From NCBI GenBank assembly GCA_018896025.1, contig JAHIND010000001.1, positions 1 through 64,000 on the forward strand: a stretch of 64,000 nt of DNA, in the 5' to 3' direction. Source of the stretch: Pseudomonadota bacterium. GTDB lineage: Bacteria > Desulfobacterota > Desulfarculia > Desulfarculales > Desulfarculaceae. Under the pieces are notes generated by a model that was not told where the DNA came from, did not search any database, and worked only from the letters and a program-made list of their open reading frames with translations. Shown one piece after another: positions 16,584 through 23,649 of this stretch (position 1 is its first letter; each line of letters starts with the position of its first letter). A program made the position numbers and the translations under genes.

Positions 16584-16634
16584 TCGCTTCTCCAGGTGAG
16601 GTTGAGCATGGGTAGGCAGGTAATCATATCCCAA

Positions 16635-16700
16635 GGGGTCGCGCCTGTTAAGCCGCAGCGCCCTGGTGGGGTCGCGCCTGTTAAGCCGCAGCGCCCTGGT
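16635..16700. repeat. Tandem duplication of a 33-bp unit
   Basis: Two identical 33-bp units (16635-16667 and 16668-16700), each opening GGGGTCGCGCCTG and closing GCGCCCTGGT, lie upstream of the DUF6125-like gene. The period is a multiple of three, but the units are outside the likely coding region. Confidence 0.9.
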
Positions 16701-16762
16701 GGGGTGGGCCGGTTTGTTTCTGGTGGGGCGCAAACCTATACCCTAGTAGGTCCATTTTTACC

Positions 16763-16796
16763 TTGACCCAAGGCCCAAAGTGCTTACAATTGTAAG
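16763..16796 (+). promoter_or_regulatory. Toxin-antitoxin promoter with overlapping operator
   Basis: TTGACC (16763-16768), a 16-nt spacer and TACAAT (16785-16790) form a good sigma-70 promoter. The perfect 14-bp palindrome CTTACAATTGTAAG (16783-16796) covers the -10 box, a natural place for the MazE/AbrB-type antitoxin to autoregulate. Confidence 0.75.
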
Positions 16797-16823
16797 TACA
16801 CAGGAACGGAAAAGGAGTCCATC

Positions 16824-17051
16824 ATGGCCCGAGTCACCCGAGTCTCTAAGCAGGGCAACTCTCTGGGCGTTCTTTTGCCCAAGGAGTTTCTGGACGGGCT
16901 TGGCCTGGTGCAGGGTGATCGGGTGGCCATGCGGCTGCTGGACCGGCGCATAGAAATCGTCCGCGCGGAGGATGATTATAATGACGCCATGGATTTGGGC
17001 AAGGAGTGCTCGTCCCGTTACCGGCGCGCCTTGGCCAAGCTGGCCAAATGA
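16824..17051 (+). CDS. AbrB/MazE-type antitoxin
   Basis: This 75-residue protein has an N-terminal SpoVT/AbrB swapped-hairpin DNA-binding domain (residues 2-48: VTRVSKQGNSLGVLLPKEFLDGLGLVQGDRVAMRL). The C-terminal tail (about 50-75) should neutralise the toxin. It is the first gene of a two-gene module, overlapping the Doc-type toxin by ATGA. It has an AGGAG ribosome-binding site. A palindromic operator over its promoter supports autoregulation. AbrB-type antitoxins more often pair with MazF or VapC; Doc usually pairs with Phd, but AbrB-Doc pairs are also known to me. Confidence 0.85.
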   Translation: MARVTRVSKQGNSLGVLLPKEFLDGLGLVQGDRVAMRLLDRRIEIVRAEDDYNDAMDLGKECSSRYRRALAKLAK

Positions 17052-17452
17052 AGCCGGAGCCAAGGTGGATACCACCACAGGCGATCATCGACCTGCATCG
17101 GCAGCAAATTGAAAAATTCGGCGGCTTGCCCGGCATCCACAAGGAGGCGGGGCTTGATTCCGCCTTGGCGCGGCCCAAGCAGATTTTTTCCTACGGCGGA
17201 GAGCAAAGCGATATCAGTTCTCTCGCCGCCGCCTATGCCTGGGGCATCTCCAAAAACCACCCCTTTGTCGACGGCAACAAAAGGATGTCTCTGGTTTGTA
17301 TTTACGTTTTTTTGGGCCTGAATGAATATTATTTGGACGCCCGCGAAGAAGACGCCTACGACACCATGATGCTGCTGGCCGACGGATCTCTCCAAGAAGA
17401 AGCGCTGGCCGCCTGGATAAGAGCCAACACCTTTAAGCAAAACTCCCTCTAG
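17048..17452 (+). CDS. Doc/Fic-family toxin (death on curing type)
   Basis: The 134-residue Fic-fold protein carries the active-site loop HPFVDGNKR at about residues 77-85, matching the HxFx(D/A)(G/A)NKR motif of Doc toxins. Doc phosphorylates EF-Tu and arrests translation; the Lys in place of the second Gly of canonical Fic (GNGR) supports Doc-type chemistry. ATG 17048 overlaps the antitoxin stop, giving translational coupling; an upstream in-frame start would only add antitoxin-frame sequence. The segment 17150-17430 is visibly more AT-rich than its neighbours, compatible with horizontal acquisition. Confidence 0.88.
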   Translation: MKPEPRWIPPQAIIDLHRQQIEKFGGLPGIHKEAGLDSALARPKQIFSYGGEQSDISSLAAAYAWGISKNHPFVDGNKRMSLVCIYVFLGLNEYYLDAREEDAYDTMMLLADGSLQEEALAAWIRANTFKQNSL

Positions 17453-17530
17453 CCCGACAACCGCCGCAATCCCCCCAAAGACCCCAACCTGGTCATCGCG
17501 CCCGTTTGCGCCGCAGCGCCTCGGTTGACA

Positions 17531-17546
17531 TTGACCCTCGGGTCAA
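17531..17546. promoter_or_regulatory. Predicted TetR operator overlapping its promoter
   Basis: TTGACCC-TC-GGGTCAA is a perfect 7+2+7 palindrome directly after a -35-like TTGACA (17525-17530). A GAAAAT -10 at 17549-17554 would put the transcription start at or near the ATG (17561). Confidence 0.55.
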
Positions 17547-17560
17547 GAGAAAATCCCCCC

Positions 17561-18190
17561 ATGGAAAGACCAACCGCCACCGTGCCCGCCCCCATCGGCC
17601 TCCGCCAGCAGCGCCGCCGCCTGGCGGCCCGCCGCCTGAGCGAGGAAGGGCTCAAGCTCATCGCCCGCCAAGGCCTGGCCGCGGCCAAGGTGGCGGACAT
17701 CACCGCCGCCGCCGGGGTGGGCAAAGGCACCTTTTTCACCCACTGGCCCAGCAAGGACGCCTTTGTGGCTGATCTCCTGGACCAGGTGCTCACCGACCTG
17801 GCCAGGCGGGTGCGCCCCTTGGGCCTGGCCCCCACCGACGCCGAGACCCTGGTGGCCGACGTGTCCGCGGTGCACCTGCGCTTTTTCCAGCTGCGGCCCG
17901 AGGCCGCCGCCCTGATCAACCAGGCCCTGGCCCTGGACACGGGCGGCCAAGCCCACCAGGCCGCCGTGCAGCGTCTGGGCGCACACCTAGACATGGTGGC
18001 CGCCATGATCGCCCCGGCCGGGGAACAGCTGGGCTGGCCCCGCAAGCGGGCCAGGGAGCTGGCCCTGGCCCTGATGGCCACGGCAGGCGGCTTTTTCTGG
18101 CTGGGCGGCCCCCTGGGCCTGGGGGCGGACACCCCCCTGGAGTTGCTGGACCGCCTGGGCCGGGCCCTGGGGCGGGGGCTGGCCCGTTGA
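17561..18190 (+). CDS. TetR family transcriptional regulator
   Basis: The 209-residue regulator has an N-terminal helix-turn-helix (about residues 25-70: GLKLIARQGLAAAKVADITAAAGVGKGTFFTHWPSKDAFVADLL) and a variable helical ligand domain. I prefer ATG 17561; a start twelve codons upstream would lie inside the palindrome. There is no clear Shine-Dalgarno, so translation may be leaderless. The palindrome 17531-17546 is a likely autoregulatory site. The target gene is not obvious: the next gene (SpoIIAA-like) is 121 bp away with its own good ribosome-binding site. Confidence 0.88.
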   Translation: MERPTATVPAPIGLRQQRRRLAARRLSEEGLKLIARQGLAAAKVADITAAAGVGKGTFFTHWPSKDAFVADLLDQVLTDLARRVRPLGLAPTDAETLVADVSAVHLRFFQLRPEAAALINQALALDTGGQAHQAAVQRLGAHLDMVAAMIAPAGEQLGWPRKRARELALALMATAGGFFWLGGPLGLGADTPLELLDRLGRALGRGLAR

Positions 18191-18311
18191 GCCAACCGGT
18201 GGTGATAGGCTACATTAGAATTAGTGAGTAGCGCCGCGAGGCCGCATCCCGCACGAGCAACCCGACGCCGCCGGCGCGAGGCTGAAGCTTTTTAACGGGG
18301 AGGGATGCCGG

Positions 18312-18674
18312 ATGCTGGAACTGATGCCGCAAAGCACCGAGGCCGCCGTGGCCGTCCAGGCCAGGGGAAAGCTCACCGACACCGACTATCAGCAGGTGCT
18401 CATCCCCCGGCTCAGGGAGATGATAGCCAAGCAGGGCAAGGCCCGTTTCATGCTGGTCATGGGCCCGGAGTTCCGGGGCTGGGAGGCCCGTGGCGCCTGG
18501 GACGACGCGGCCTTCGGCTTCAAACACCGCAAGGACTTTGCCAAGCTGGCCCTGGTGGGCGCGCCCAAGTGGGTCAAGTGGTCCATGGACGTGAGCCAAC
18601 ACTTCATGTCCGGGGAGGTGAAGAATTTCCCACCGGAGCAGGAGGACCAGGCCTGGGAGTGGGTGACGGGCTGA
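18312..18674 (+). CDS. SpoIIAA-like (STAS-fold) protein
   Basis: A 120-residue soluble protein matching the SpoIIAA-like family (PF11964 type): LMPQSTEAAVAVQARGKLTDTDYQQVLIPRLREMI, then the FRGWEARGAWDDAAFGFKHRKDF core and ERIA-like ALVGAPKWVKWSMDV. The family has a STAS-like fold; its role is not well defined, and membrane or lipid association has been suggested. GGGGAGG lies 8 nt before the start. It is followed by a strong bidirectional terminator shared with tpx. Confidence 0.8.
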   Translation: MLELMPQSTEAAVAVQARGKLTDTDYQQVLIPRLREMIAKQGKARFMLVMGPEFRGWEARGAWDDAAFGFKHRKDFAKLALVGAPKWVKWSMDVSQHFMSGEVKNFPPEQEDQAWEWVTG

Positions 18675-18700
18675 CGCGACACGACACGACAGACGCAAAA

Positions 18701-18730
18701 GGGGCCGGCAACAAGCCGGCCCCTTTTTTA
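18701..18730. terminator. Bidirectional rho-independent terminator
   Basis: GGGGCCGGC-AACAA-GCCGGCCCC is followed by TTTTTT on the + strand and preceded by AAAA, which gives UUUU on the minus strand. It serves the convergent SpoIIAA-like gene and tpx. Confidence 0.92.
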
Positions 18731-18746
18731 TTCTCGCTTTTAGCGG

Positions 18747-19259
18747 CTAGACCACCTTTTTCACCGCGGCCAGCACCTCGTCGTAGTCGGGTTCCTCGCT
18801 GAGTTCGGTCACCCGCTGGATATAGGCGATCTTGCCCTCGCGGTCCAAGACCAACACCGCCCTGGCCAGCAGGCGCAGCTCTTTGATGAGCATGCCGTAG
18901 GCCATGCCGAAGGCCGCCTCGCGGTGGTCGGACAGGGTGACCACCGCCTCGGCCCCGGCCGCGCCGCACCAGCGCTTCTGGGCAAAGGGCAGGTCCATGC
19001 TGACGGTCAGGATAACCACGTCGCCCCCCAGGCCCGCCGCCTCGCTGTTGAAGCGCCGGGTTTGCAGATCGCAGGTGGGGGTGTCCAAGGAGGGCACCAC
19101 CGAGAGGATCACCACCTTGCCCTTGTAGTCGCTGATCTTCACCGGGGCCAGATCGTTGTTCAAAAGCTCGGCGTCCGGGGCCTTCTGGCCCACGGCCACC
19201 GCCTGGCCCAAGAGGTTCAGGGGATTGCCGTGCATGGTTACTTGCTTGTCATCGCTCAT
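18747..19259 (-). CDS. tpx: Thiol peroxidase (atypical 2-Cys peroxiredoxin)
   Basis: This 170-residue enzyme reduces H2O2 and organic peroxides using thioredoxin. The peroxidatic Cys63 is in PSLDTPTCDLQTRRFN and the resolving Cys98 in QKRWCGA, the spacing normal for Tpx. The length matches the family. It is transcribed divergently from rubrerythrin, giving an oxidative-stress pair. A promoter with -10 TACAAT is visible at 19328-19357. Confidence 0.95.
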   Translation of the reverse strand: MSDDKQVTMHGNPLNLLGQAVAVGQKAPDAELLNNDLAPVKISDYKGKVVILSVVPSLDTPTCDLQTRRFNSEAAGLGGDVVILTVSMDLPFAQKRWCGAAGAEAVVTLSDHREAAFGMAYGMLIKELRLLARAVLVLDREGKIAYIQRVTELSEEPDYDEVLAAVKKVV

Positions 19260-19323
19260 CTTTTCTCCTTATCGGCGGGCGGGACCCAGGGGCCGCTCAG
19301 CGCCATGGTTATCTCAGGGTTAG

Positions 19324-19357
19324 TTACATTGTAAAAGCGTTGGGCAGGGCTTGTCAC
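19324..19357 (-). promoter_or_regulatory. Predicted tpx promoter with small palindrome
   Basis: On the minus strand GTGACA (19357-19352), 18 nt, TACAAT (19333-19328). The palindrome TTACA-T-TGTAA (19324-19334) covers the -10 box and may be a regulator site. Confidence 0.55.
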
Positions 19358-19398
19358 ATAACGGGTCATGCCTCAGACTGTTTTTTATGGGTGACGCC

Positions 19399-19445
19399 TT
19401 GACATCACCGACCTCATTCTTTATATAATAATAGTAATCATTATC
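19399..19445 (+). promoter_or_regulatory. Rubrerythrin promoter with Fur-like box
   Basis: TTGACA (19399-19404) is followed after 17 nt by TATATA (19422-19427), overlapping TATAAT at 19424. The 19-mer AATAATAGTAATCATTATC (19427-19445) matches the enteric Fur-box consensus at 16 of 19 positions and covers the start of transcription. A Fur or PerR family regulator is the likely ligand. Confidence 0.75.
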
Positions 19446-19484
19446 GATTAGCAACTGCTAACTACTCAGAGAGGGGTAAATACC

Positions 19485-19982
19485 ATGTCCAAAACCGAAG
19501 AATTCCTGAAAGAAGCTTTTGCCGGCGAGTCCCAGGCCAACCGCAAATACCTGGCTTTTGCCAAGAAAGCCGACGAGGAAGGCTACCCCCAGGTGGCTCG
19601 CCTGTTCCGGGCCGCGGCCGAGGCCGAGACGGTGCACGCCCATAACCACCTGCGGGCCCTCAAGGGCATCGGCACCACCGCCGACAACCTGGAAGAGGCC
19701 ATCGCGGGCGAGACCCACGAGTTTGAGCATATGTACCCGGAGATGATCGAGGCGGCCAAGGCCGAAGAGGCCAAGGAGGCCCTGCGCTCCTTCGAGTGGG
19801 CCAACGAGGTGGAGAAGATCCACGCCAACCTGTACAAGAAGCTGCTGGACAACCTGGGCGGCAACGCGGGCGACTATGCCTACTACGTCTGCCCGGTGTG
19901 CGGCTACACCGCCGAGGGCGAGGCTCCCGAGCGTTGCCCGGTGTGTGGCGCCAAGGGCAGCCGCTTCATGAAAATGGACTAA
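19485..19982 (+). CDS. rbr: Rubrerythrin
   Basis: This 165-residue non-heme iron protein reduces H2O2 in anaerobes. The N-terminal four-helix diiron domain (about residues 1-135) holds the Glu/His ligands in FAGESQANRKY, EAETVHAHNH, GETHEFEHMYPEM and EWANEVEKIHANLY. The C-terminal rubredoxin-like [Fe(SCys)4] domain has YYVCPVCGYT and ERCPVCGAKG. Its promoter carries a Fur-like box, so expression is probably iron- or peroxide-controlled. It is divergent from tpx. A UUCG-capped terminator follows. Confidence 0.96.
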   Translation: MSKTEEFLKEAFAGESQANRKYLAFAKKADEEGYPQVARLFRAAAEAETVHAHNHLRALKGIGTTADNLEEAIAGETHEFEHMYPEMIEAAKAEEAKEALRSFEWANEVEKIHANLYKKLLDNLGGNAGDYAYYVCPVCGYTAEGEAPERCPVCGAKGSRFMKMD

Positions 19983-20005
19983 GGGCCGCCCCTGCCCGAG
20001 CCCGA

Positions 20006-20034
20006 CGGGGCCGCTTCGGCGGCCCCGTTGCTTT
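20006..20034 (+). terminator. Rho-independent terminator after rubrerythrin
   Basis: CGGGGCCGC-TTCG-GCGGCCCCG is a perfect 9-bp stem capped by a stable UUCG tetraloop. TTGCTTTT follows. Confidence 0.85.
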
Positions 20035-20080
20035 TGCATGGCCGCCTGTGCTGCAATGAAGTGGGGGCAAGGAGGCCTGC

Positions 20081-21634
20081 ATGAGCCCGGAAAATCCGCC
20101 GCGCCGCGCCGAACCGGTCCTGGTTTTGGGCGCCACCGGCTATGTGGGCGGCCGCCTGGTGCCCCGCCTGCTGGCCGCCGGTCACCGGGTGCGGGCCATG
20201 GGCCGCTCCCTGGACAAGCTCTCCTGCCGCCCCTGGGCCTCTCATCCAAATTGCGAACTGGTGCAGGGCGACGTAAAAGACCCCCTGTCCCTGGCCAAGG
20301 GTATGAAGGGCTGCTGGGCCGCCTTCTACCTGGTGCACTCCATGAACCCCGGCACCAAGGACTTTGCCGCCGCCGACCGCCTGGCGGCGGGCAACATGTC
20401 CCTGGCCGCGGCCGCCGCCGGGGTTGAGCGGCTCATCTACCTGGGCGGCCTGGTGCCCGAGGGCCCCAACATAAGCCACCATCTGCGCTCCCGGGCCGAG
20501 GTGGGCCATATCCTGCAAAGCGGCGAGGTGCCCTGCACCTGGCTCCGGGCGGCCATGATCCTGGGGGCGGGCAGCGCCTCTTTCGAGCTGCTGCGCTATC
20601 TGGGCGAGCGCCTGCCGGTGATGATCACCCCCCGCTGGGTGCGCAGCCGCTGCCAGCCCATTGCCATTTCCAACGTGCTGGGCTATCTCCTGGGCTGCCT
20701 GGAGCACGACGAGGTGGCGGGCCAGGCCTACGACATCGGCGGCCCGGACATCCACACCTATGCCGAGATGTTCCAGATCCTGGCTCAGGAAGCGGGCCTG
20801 CCCCCGCGCATCATCATCCCGGTGCCGGTGTTCAGCCCCCGCCTGAGCAGTTATTGGATTCACCTGGTCACCCCGGTGCCCGCCAGCCTGGGCCGCCCCC
20901 TGGCCGAGGGCCTGCGCAACACGGTGATCTGTGGGGACACCCGCATCCGCCAGATCATCCCCCAGGAGCTGGTCACCTGCCGCCAAGCCATCCGCACCGC
21001 CCTGGAGCGCCTGGCCCAGGACCAGGTGGAGAGCTGCTGGATGGACGCGGGCGAGCTGAACCCGCCCGAGTGGGTCACCTGCGGCGACGCCCCCTATGCC
21101 GGGGGCACGGTGCTGCGGGCGGGCTACCGTTTGGGCATCCCCCTGCCGGCGGAAACGGTGTGGCCGCACCTGGCCGAGGTGGGCGGCCGCCGGGGTTGGT
21201 ATTACCAGACTTGGCTGTGGCGGGTGCGCGGGGCCCTGGACAAGCTGGTGGGCGGGGTGGGCCTGGGCCGGGGACGCCGCAGCGCCGGAGATTTGCGGGT
21301 GGGCGAGGCCCTGGATTTCTGGCGGGTGCTGGCCGTGGAGCCTCCCCGGCGGCTTCTCCTCCTGGCCCAGATGAAGCTGCCCGGCCAGGCCACCCTGGAG
21401 ATCACCCTGACGCCCCAGGGGGAGGCGGCCTGCGAGGCGCGCATGGTGGCCTGCTTTTTGCCCAGTGGTCTCATGGGGTTGGCCTACTGGTACGGGGTGT
21501 GGCCCCTGCACCACTGGGTGTTCCAGGGCATGCTGCCCGGCCTGGCCCGGACGGCTGGGGCCCCGCCCGGCGGCCCGGCCCAGCCCTTCGACCCCAGCGA
21601 CCCCACGGCCTGTGATTTACCAGCGCCCCATTGA
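20081..21634 (+). CDS. SDR-like NAD(P)-binding protein with C-terminal DUF2867
   Basis: This 517-residue two-domain protein has an N-terminal atypical short-chain dehydrogenase Rossmann fold (residues about 11-310) with the VLGATGYVGGRLVPRL dinucleotide loop; IYLGGL and the later segments resemble the YbjT family. The C-terminal part (about 335-500) matches DUF2867: GYRLGIPLPAETVWPHLAEVGG, GWYYQTWLWRVRGALDKLVGGVGLGRGRR and the MVACFLPSGLMGLAYWYGVWPLHHWVFQGM stretch. The biochemical role is unknown. GGAGG lies 6 nt before the start. It is followed 71 nt later by a TolC-type gene on the same strand. Confidence 0.8.
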   Translation: MSPENPPRRAEPVLVLGATGYVGGRLVPRLLAAGHRVRAMGRSLDKLSCRPWASHPNCELVQGDVKDPLSLAKGMKGCWAAFYLVHSMNPGTKDFAAADRLAAGNMSLAAAAAGVERLIYLGGLVPEGPNISHHLRSRAEVGHILQSGEVPCTWLRAAMILGAGSASFELLRYLGERLPVMITPRWVRSRCQPIAISNVLGYLLGCLEHDEVAGQAYDIGGPDIHTYAEMFQILAQEAGLPPRIIIPVPVFSPRLSSYWIHLVTPVPASLGRPLAEGLRNTVICGDTRIRQIIPQELVTCRQAIRTALERLAQDQVESCWMDAGELNPPEWVTCGDAPYAGGTVLRAGYRLGIPLPAETVWPHLAEVGGRRGWYYQTWLWRVRGALDKLVGGVGLGRGRRSAGDLRVGEALDFWRVLAVEPPRRLLLLAQMKLPGQATLEITLTPQGEAACEARMVACFLPSGLMGLAYWYGVWPLHHWVFQGMLPGLARTAGAPPGGPAQPFDPSDPTACDLPAPH

Positions 21635-21705
21635 CCTTAAGCACGCGCCCATCTAAGCTTTAGCGCAACACAAGCGCGGTCCGTTTTGGACCGGGAGGTT
21701 GGCTG

Positions 21706-23022
21706 ATGATTAGGGTGCGGTGCTGGGCGATATTGCTGGCGGGCCTGATGGTCTTGACGGCTCTTCCGGCGGCGGGGGCGGAGCGGGAGCTAACCCTCGA
21801 CGGGGCGGTGTCCCTGGCCCTTAAGGAGAACCCCACCCTGGAGGCCTCCCGCCAGGGGGTGGCCCAGGCCGAGGGGCGCCTGACCCAGACCACCTCCCGC
21901 TGGTGGCCCCAGCTCACCGGCTCGGCGGGCTACAGCCGCAACTACAGCGAATCCTCGCGCATCGCCGCCCTGGAAGGCTCCAGCAGCAACCTTTACAATT
22001 ATTACGAGACCGACCTGGCCGTCACCCAGAAGATCTACGACTTCGGCCAGACCGGGGGCAAGGTGGAGGCCAGCAAGCAGGAAGTTAGCGCCACCCGCCA
22101 CGACCTGGTCACCCAGCGGGAAAAGGTGGTCTTGGAGGTCAAGGCCCAGTATTTCGAGGTGCTCAAGAACCAGCACCTGGTCACCGTGGCCCAAAAGACC
22201 CTGGCCTCCCAGGCCAAGCACGTGGAGCAGGCCAAGGGATACTACGACACCGGCCTGAGGCCCAAGATCGACGTGACCCGGGCCCAGGTGGACCTGGCCA
22301 ACGCCCGCCTGGCCCTGATCACCGCCCAATACGACCGCCGCAGGGCGCGGGTGGCCCTGGAAAAGGTGATGGGCAAGCGGCCCTATCCCGGCGACTACAC
22401 CCTGGCCGACATAGCGGCGAGCCCTCCCCTGCCCCCCAATCTGGAGCCCCTGGTGGCCGAGGCCCTGAAGCAGCGGCCCGAGGCGGCCAGCCTGCAGGCG
22501 GGCATCCAGGCCGCCCAGGGACGCCTAACCTCGGCCGAGGGCGGCTTCTGGCCCAGCTTCGACGCCGGGGCGGACTATGAGCTGGCCAACGCCGACTTCC
22601 CCCTGGACAAGGGCTGGAGCGCCGGGGTGTACCTGACCTGGCCCTTGTTCTCAGGCTTCCTCACCAAAGGCCAGGTAAGCGAATACCAGGCCCAGGTGCG
22701 CCAGCGCCAGGCCCAGTTCAAGGAGTTGGAGCTGGCCATCTCCCAGGAGGTGGAGCAGGCCTGGCTGGTGCTCAAGGAATCGGCCGAGCGCATCGAGGTG
22801 GCCGAGACGGCGCGCATAAACGCGGAGGAAAACTTCCGCCTGGCTCAGGGGCGCTACGAGGCGGGGGTGGGCAACGCCATCGAGTTCACCGACGCCCAGG
22901 TGAGCCTGTTCGACGCCCGCAGCGCGGTGGTCCGGGCCCGCTACAACTACTTGCAGGCCTTCGCCGCCCTGGAGCGGGCCATTGGGCGGCCGCTGGTCAA
23001 CAGCCGGGTCGCTTCGCGCTAA
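21706..23022 (+). CDS. TolC family outer-membrane channel protein
   Basis: This 438-residue outer-membrane efflux or type I secretion channel has a signal peptide (residues 1-25, ending LPAAGA) followed by two related halves typical of OEP proteins: LTLDGAVSLALKENPTLEASRQGVAQAEG and the mirrored LVAEALKQRPEAASLQAGIQAAQGRL. It also has DLAVTQKIYDFGQTGGKV and ARYNYLQAFAALERAIG. Long heptad-rich helices form the periplasmic tunnel. No membrane-fusion protein or inner-membrane pump is adjacent, so its partners are elsewhere. Confidence 0.9.
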   Translation: MIRVRCWAILLAGLMVLTALPAAGAERELTLDGAVSLALKENPTLEASRQGVAQAEGRLTQTTSRWWPQLTGSAGYSRNYSESSRIAALEGSSSNLYNYYETDLAVTQKIYDFGQTGGKVEASKQEVSATRHDLVTQREKVVLEVKAQYFEVLKNQHLVTVAQKTLASQAKHVEQAKGYYDTGLRPKIDVTRAQVDLANARLALITAQYDRRRARVALEKVMGKRPYPGDYTLADIAASPPLPPNLEPLVAEALKQRPEAASLQAGIQAAQGRLTSAEGGFWPSFDAGADYELANADFPLDKGWSAGVYLTWPLFSGFLTKGQVSEYQAQVRQRQAQFKELELAISQEVEQAWLVLKESAERIEVAETARINAEENFRLAQGRYEAGVGNAIEFTDAQVSLFDARSAVVRARYNYLQAFAALERAIGRPLVNSRVASR

Positions 23023-23025
23023 TTT

Positions 23026-23058
23026 CCGGCTTCACCAGCCGTCGGCTGGCTGTGCCGG
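23026..23058 (-). repeat. Minimal derivative of the dispersed repeat (copy E)
   Basis: Only the two termini remain, fused: CCGGCTTCACCAGCC and GGCTGGCTGTGCCGG with a 3-nt spacer. It starts 3 nt after the stop codon of the TolC-type gene and has the orientation expected for a + strand gene. Confidence 0.75.
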
Positions 23059-23087
23059 GCTCAATCACAACTCATGTTAATAGACGG

Positions 23088-23122
23088 AAAAGCCTTTAAC
23101 CGATCAGCTTAGGGCTTTTTTT
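23088..23122 (+). terminator. Possible terminator after the TolC-type gene
   Basis: AAAAGCC and GGCTTTT pair across an 18-nt loop, with a run of seven T at 23116-23122. It overlaps the last codons of the convergent lipoprotein gene. Confidence 0.5.
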
Positions 23123-23636
23123 CGCGGGGCACGCTGTAAGGATCCACCAGGTTGCCCCGGTCGTTACTGTGCACTTCGGTGGGTCGCAGGGTTGTCTTCC
23201 CGCCTGGCTGCAATTCCACATCAAAAACTTGATTGACCAACACCGTGGTGATGGGCCAGTAGGTCCATCCCTGGCGCACTCCCACGCTGGCCTGCACGAT
23301 CAGGCGCAGGGTGTGCTTGCCCGGCGGGGCCAGGAACACCGTGTCGCGCACCAGGCGAGGGGTGTGGATCACCTTGAGCTGCTGGGGCGGGCCCGGCCGC
23401 AGGGGCACGTTGCGCCCGCCCTGGACCAGGTACAGGCCCCAGTCCCAGCTGGTGTAAGGGGTGGTGTCGTCGAAGACGTTGAACAGGCTGCGGTCTTGTT
23501 TGAGGTCCACCAGCACCCGCACCTGGGCCGGGTCCGGGCCGGGGTCGGCCGTGCCCATATTGGCGCAGGCGGCGGCCAGGGCCAGCAGCAAAAGCAGCCC
23601 GGCCGCCGCGCTCCGTATCAGAGCGCGGCGGACCAT
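23109..23636 (-). CDS. Predicted lipoprotein, paralog of 35797-36273
   Basis: The 175-residue lipoprotein has the leader VRRALIRSAAAGLLLLLALAAAC with lipobox LAAAC. The mature part shares a distinct pattern with the lipoprotein at 35797-36273: PGPDPAQVRV, then TSWDWGLYLV, then LVRDTVFLAPPGKHTLRL. The family is unknown to me; a secreted beta-rich domain of about 130 residues is likely. ATG 23636 lacks a clear Shine-Dalgarno and is 13 nt downstream of the stop of the next lipoprotein, so translational coupling is possible. A longer start inside the upstream gene is less likely. Confidence 0.65.
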   Translation of the reverse strand: MVRRALIRSAAAGLLLLLALAAACANMGTADPGPDPAQVRVLVDLKQDRSLFNVFDDTTPYTSWDWGLYLVQGGRNVPLRPGPPQQLKVIHTPRLVRDTVFLAPPGKHTLRLIVQASVGVRQGWTYWPITTVLVNQVFDVELQPGGKTTLRPTEVHSNDRGNLVDPYSVPREKKP

Positions 23637-23649
23637 GGGCAATAAAATC

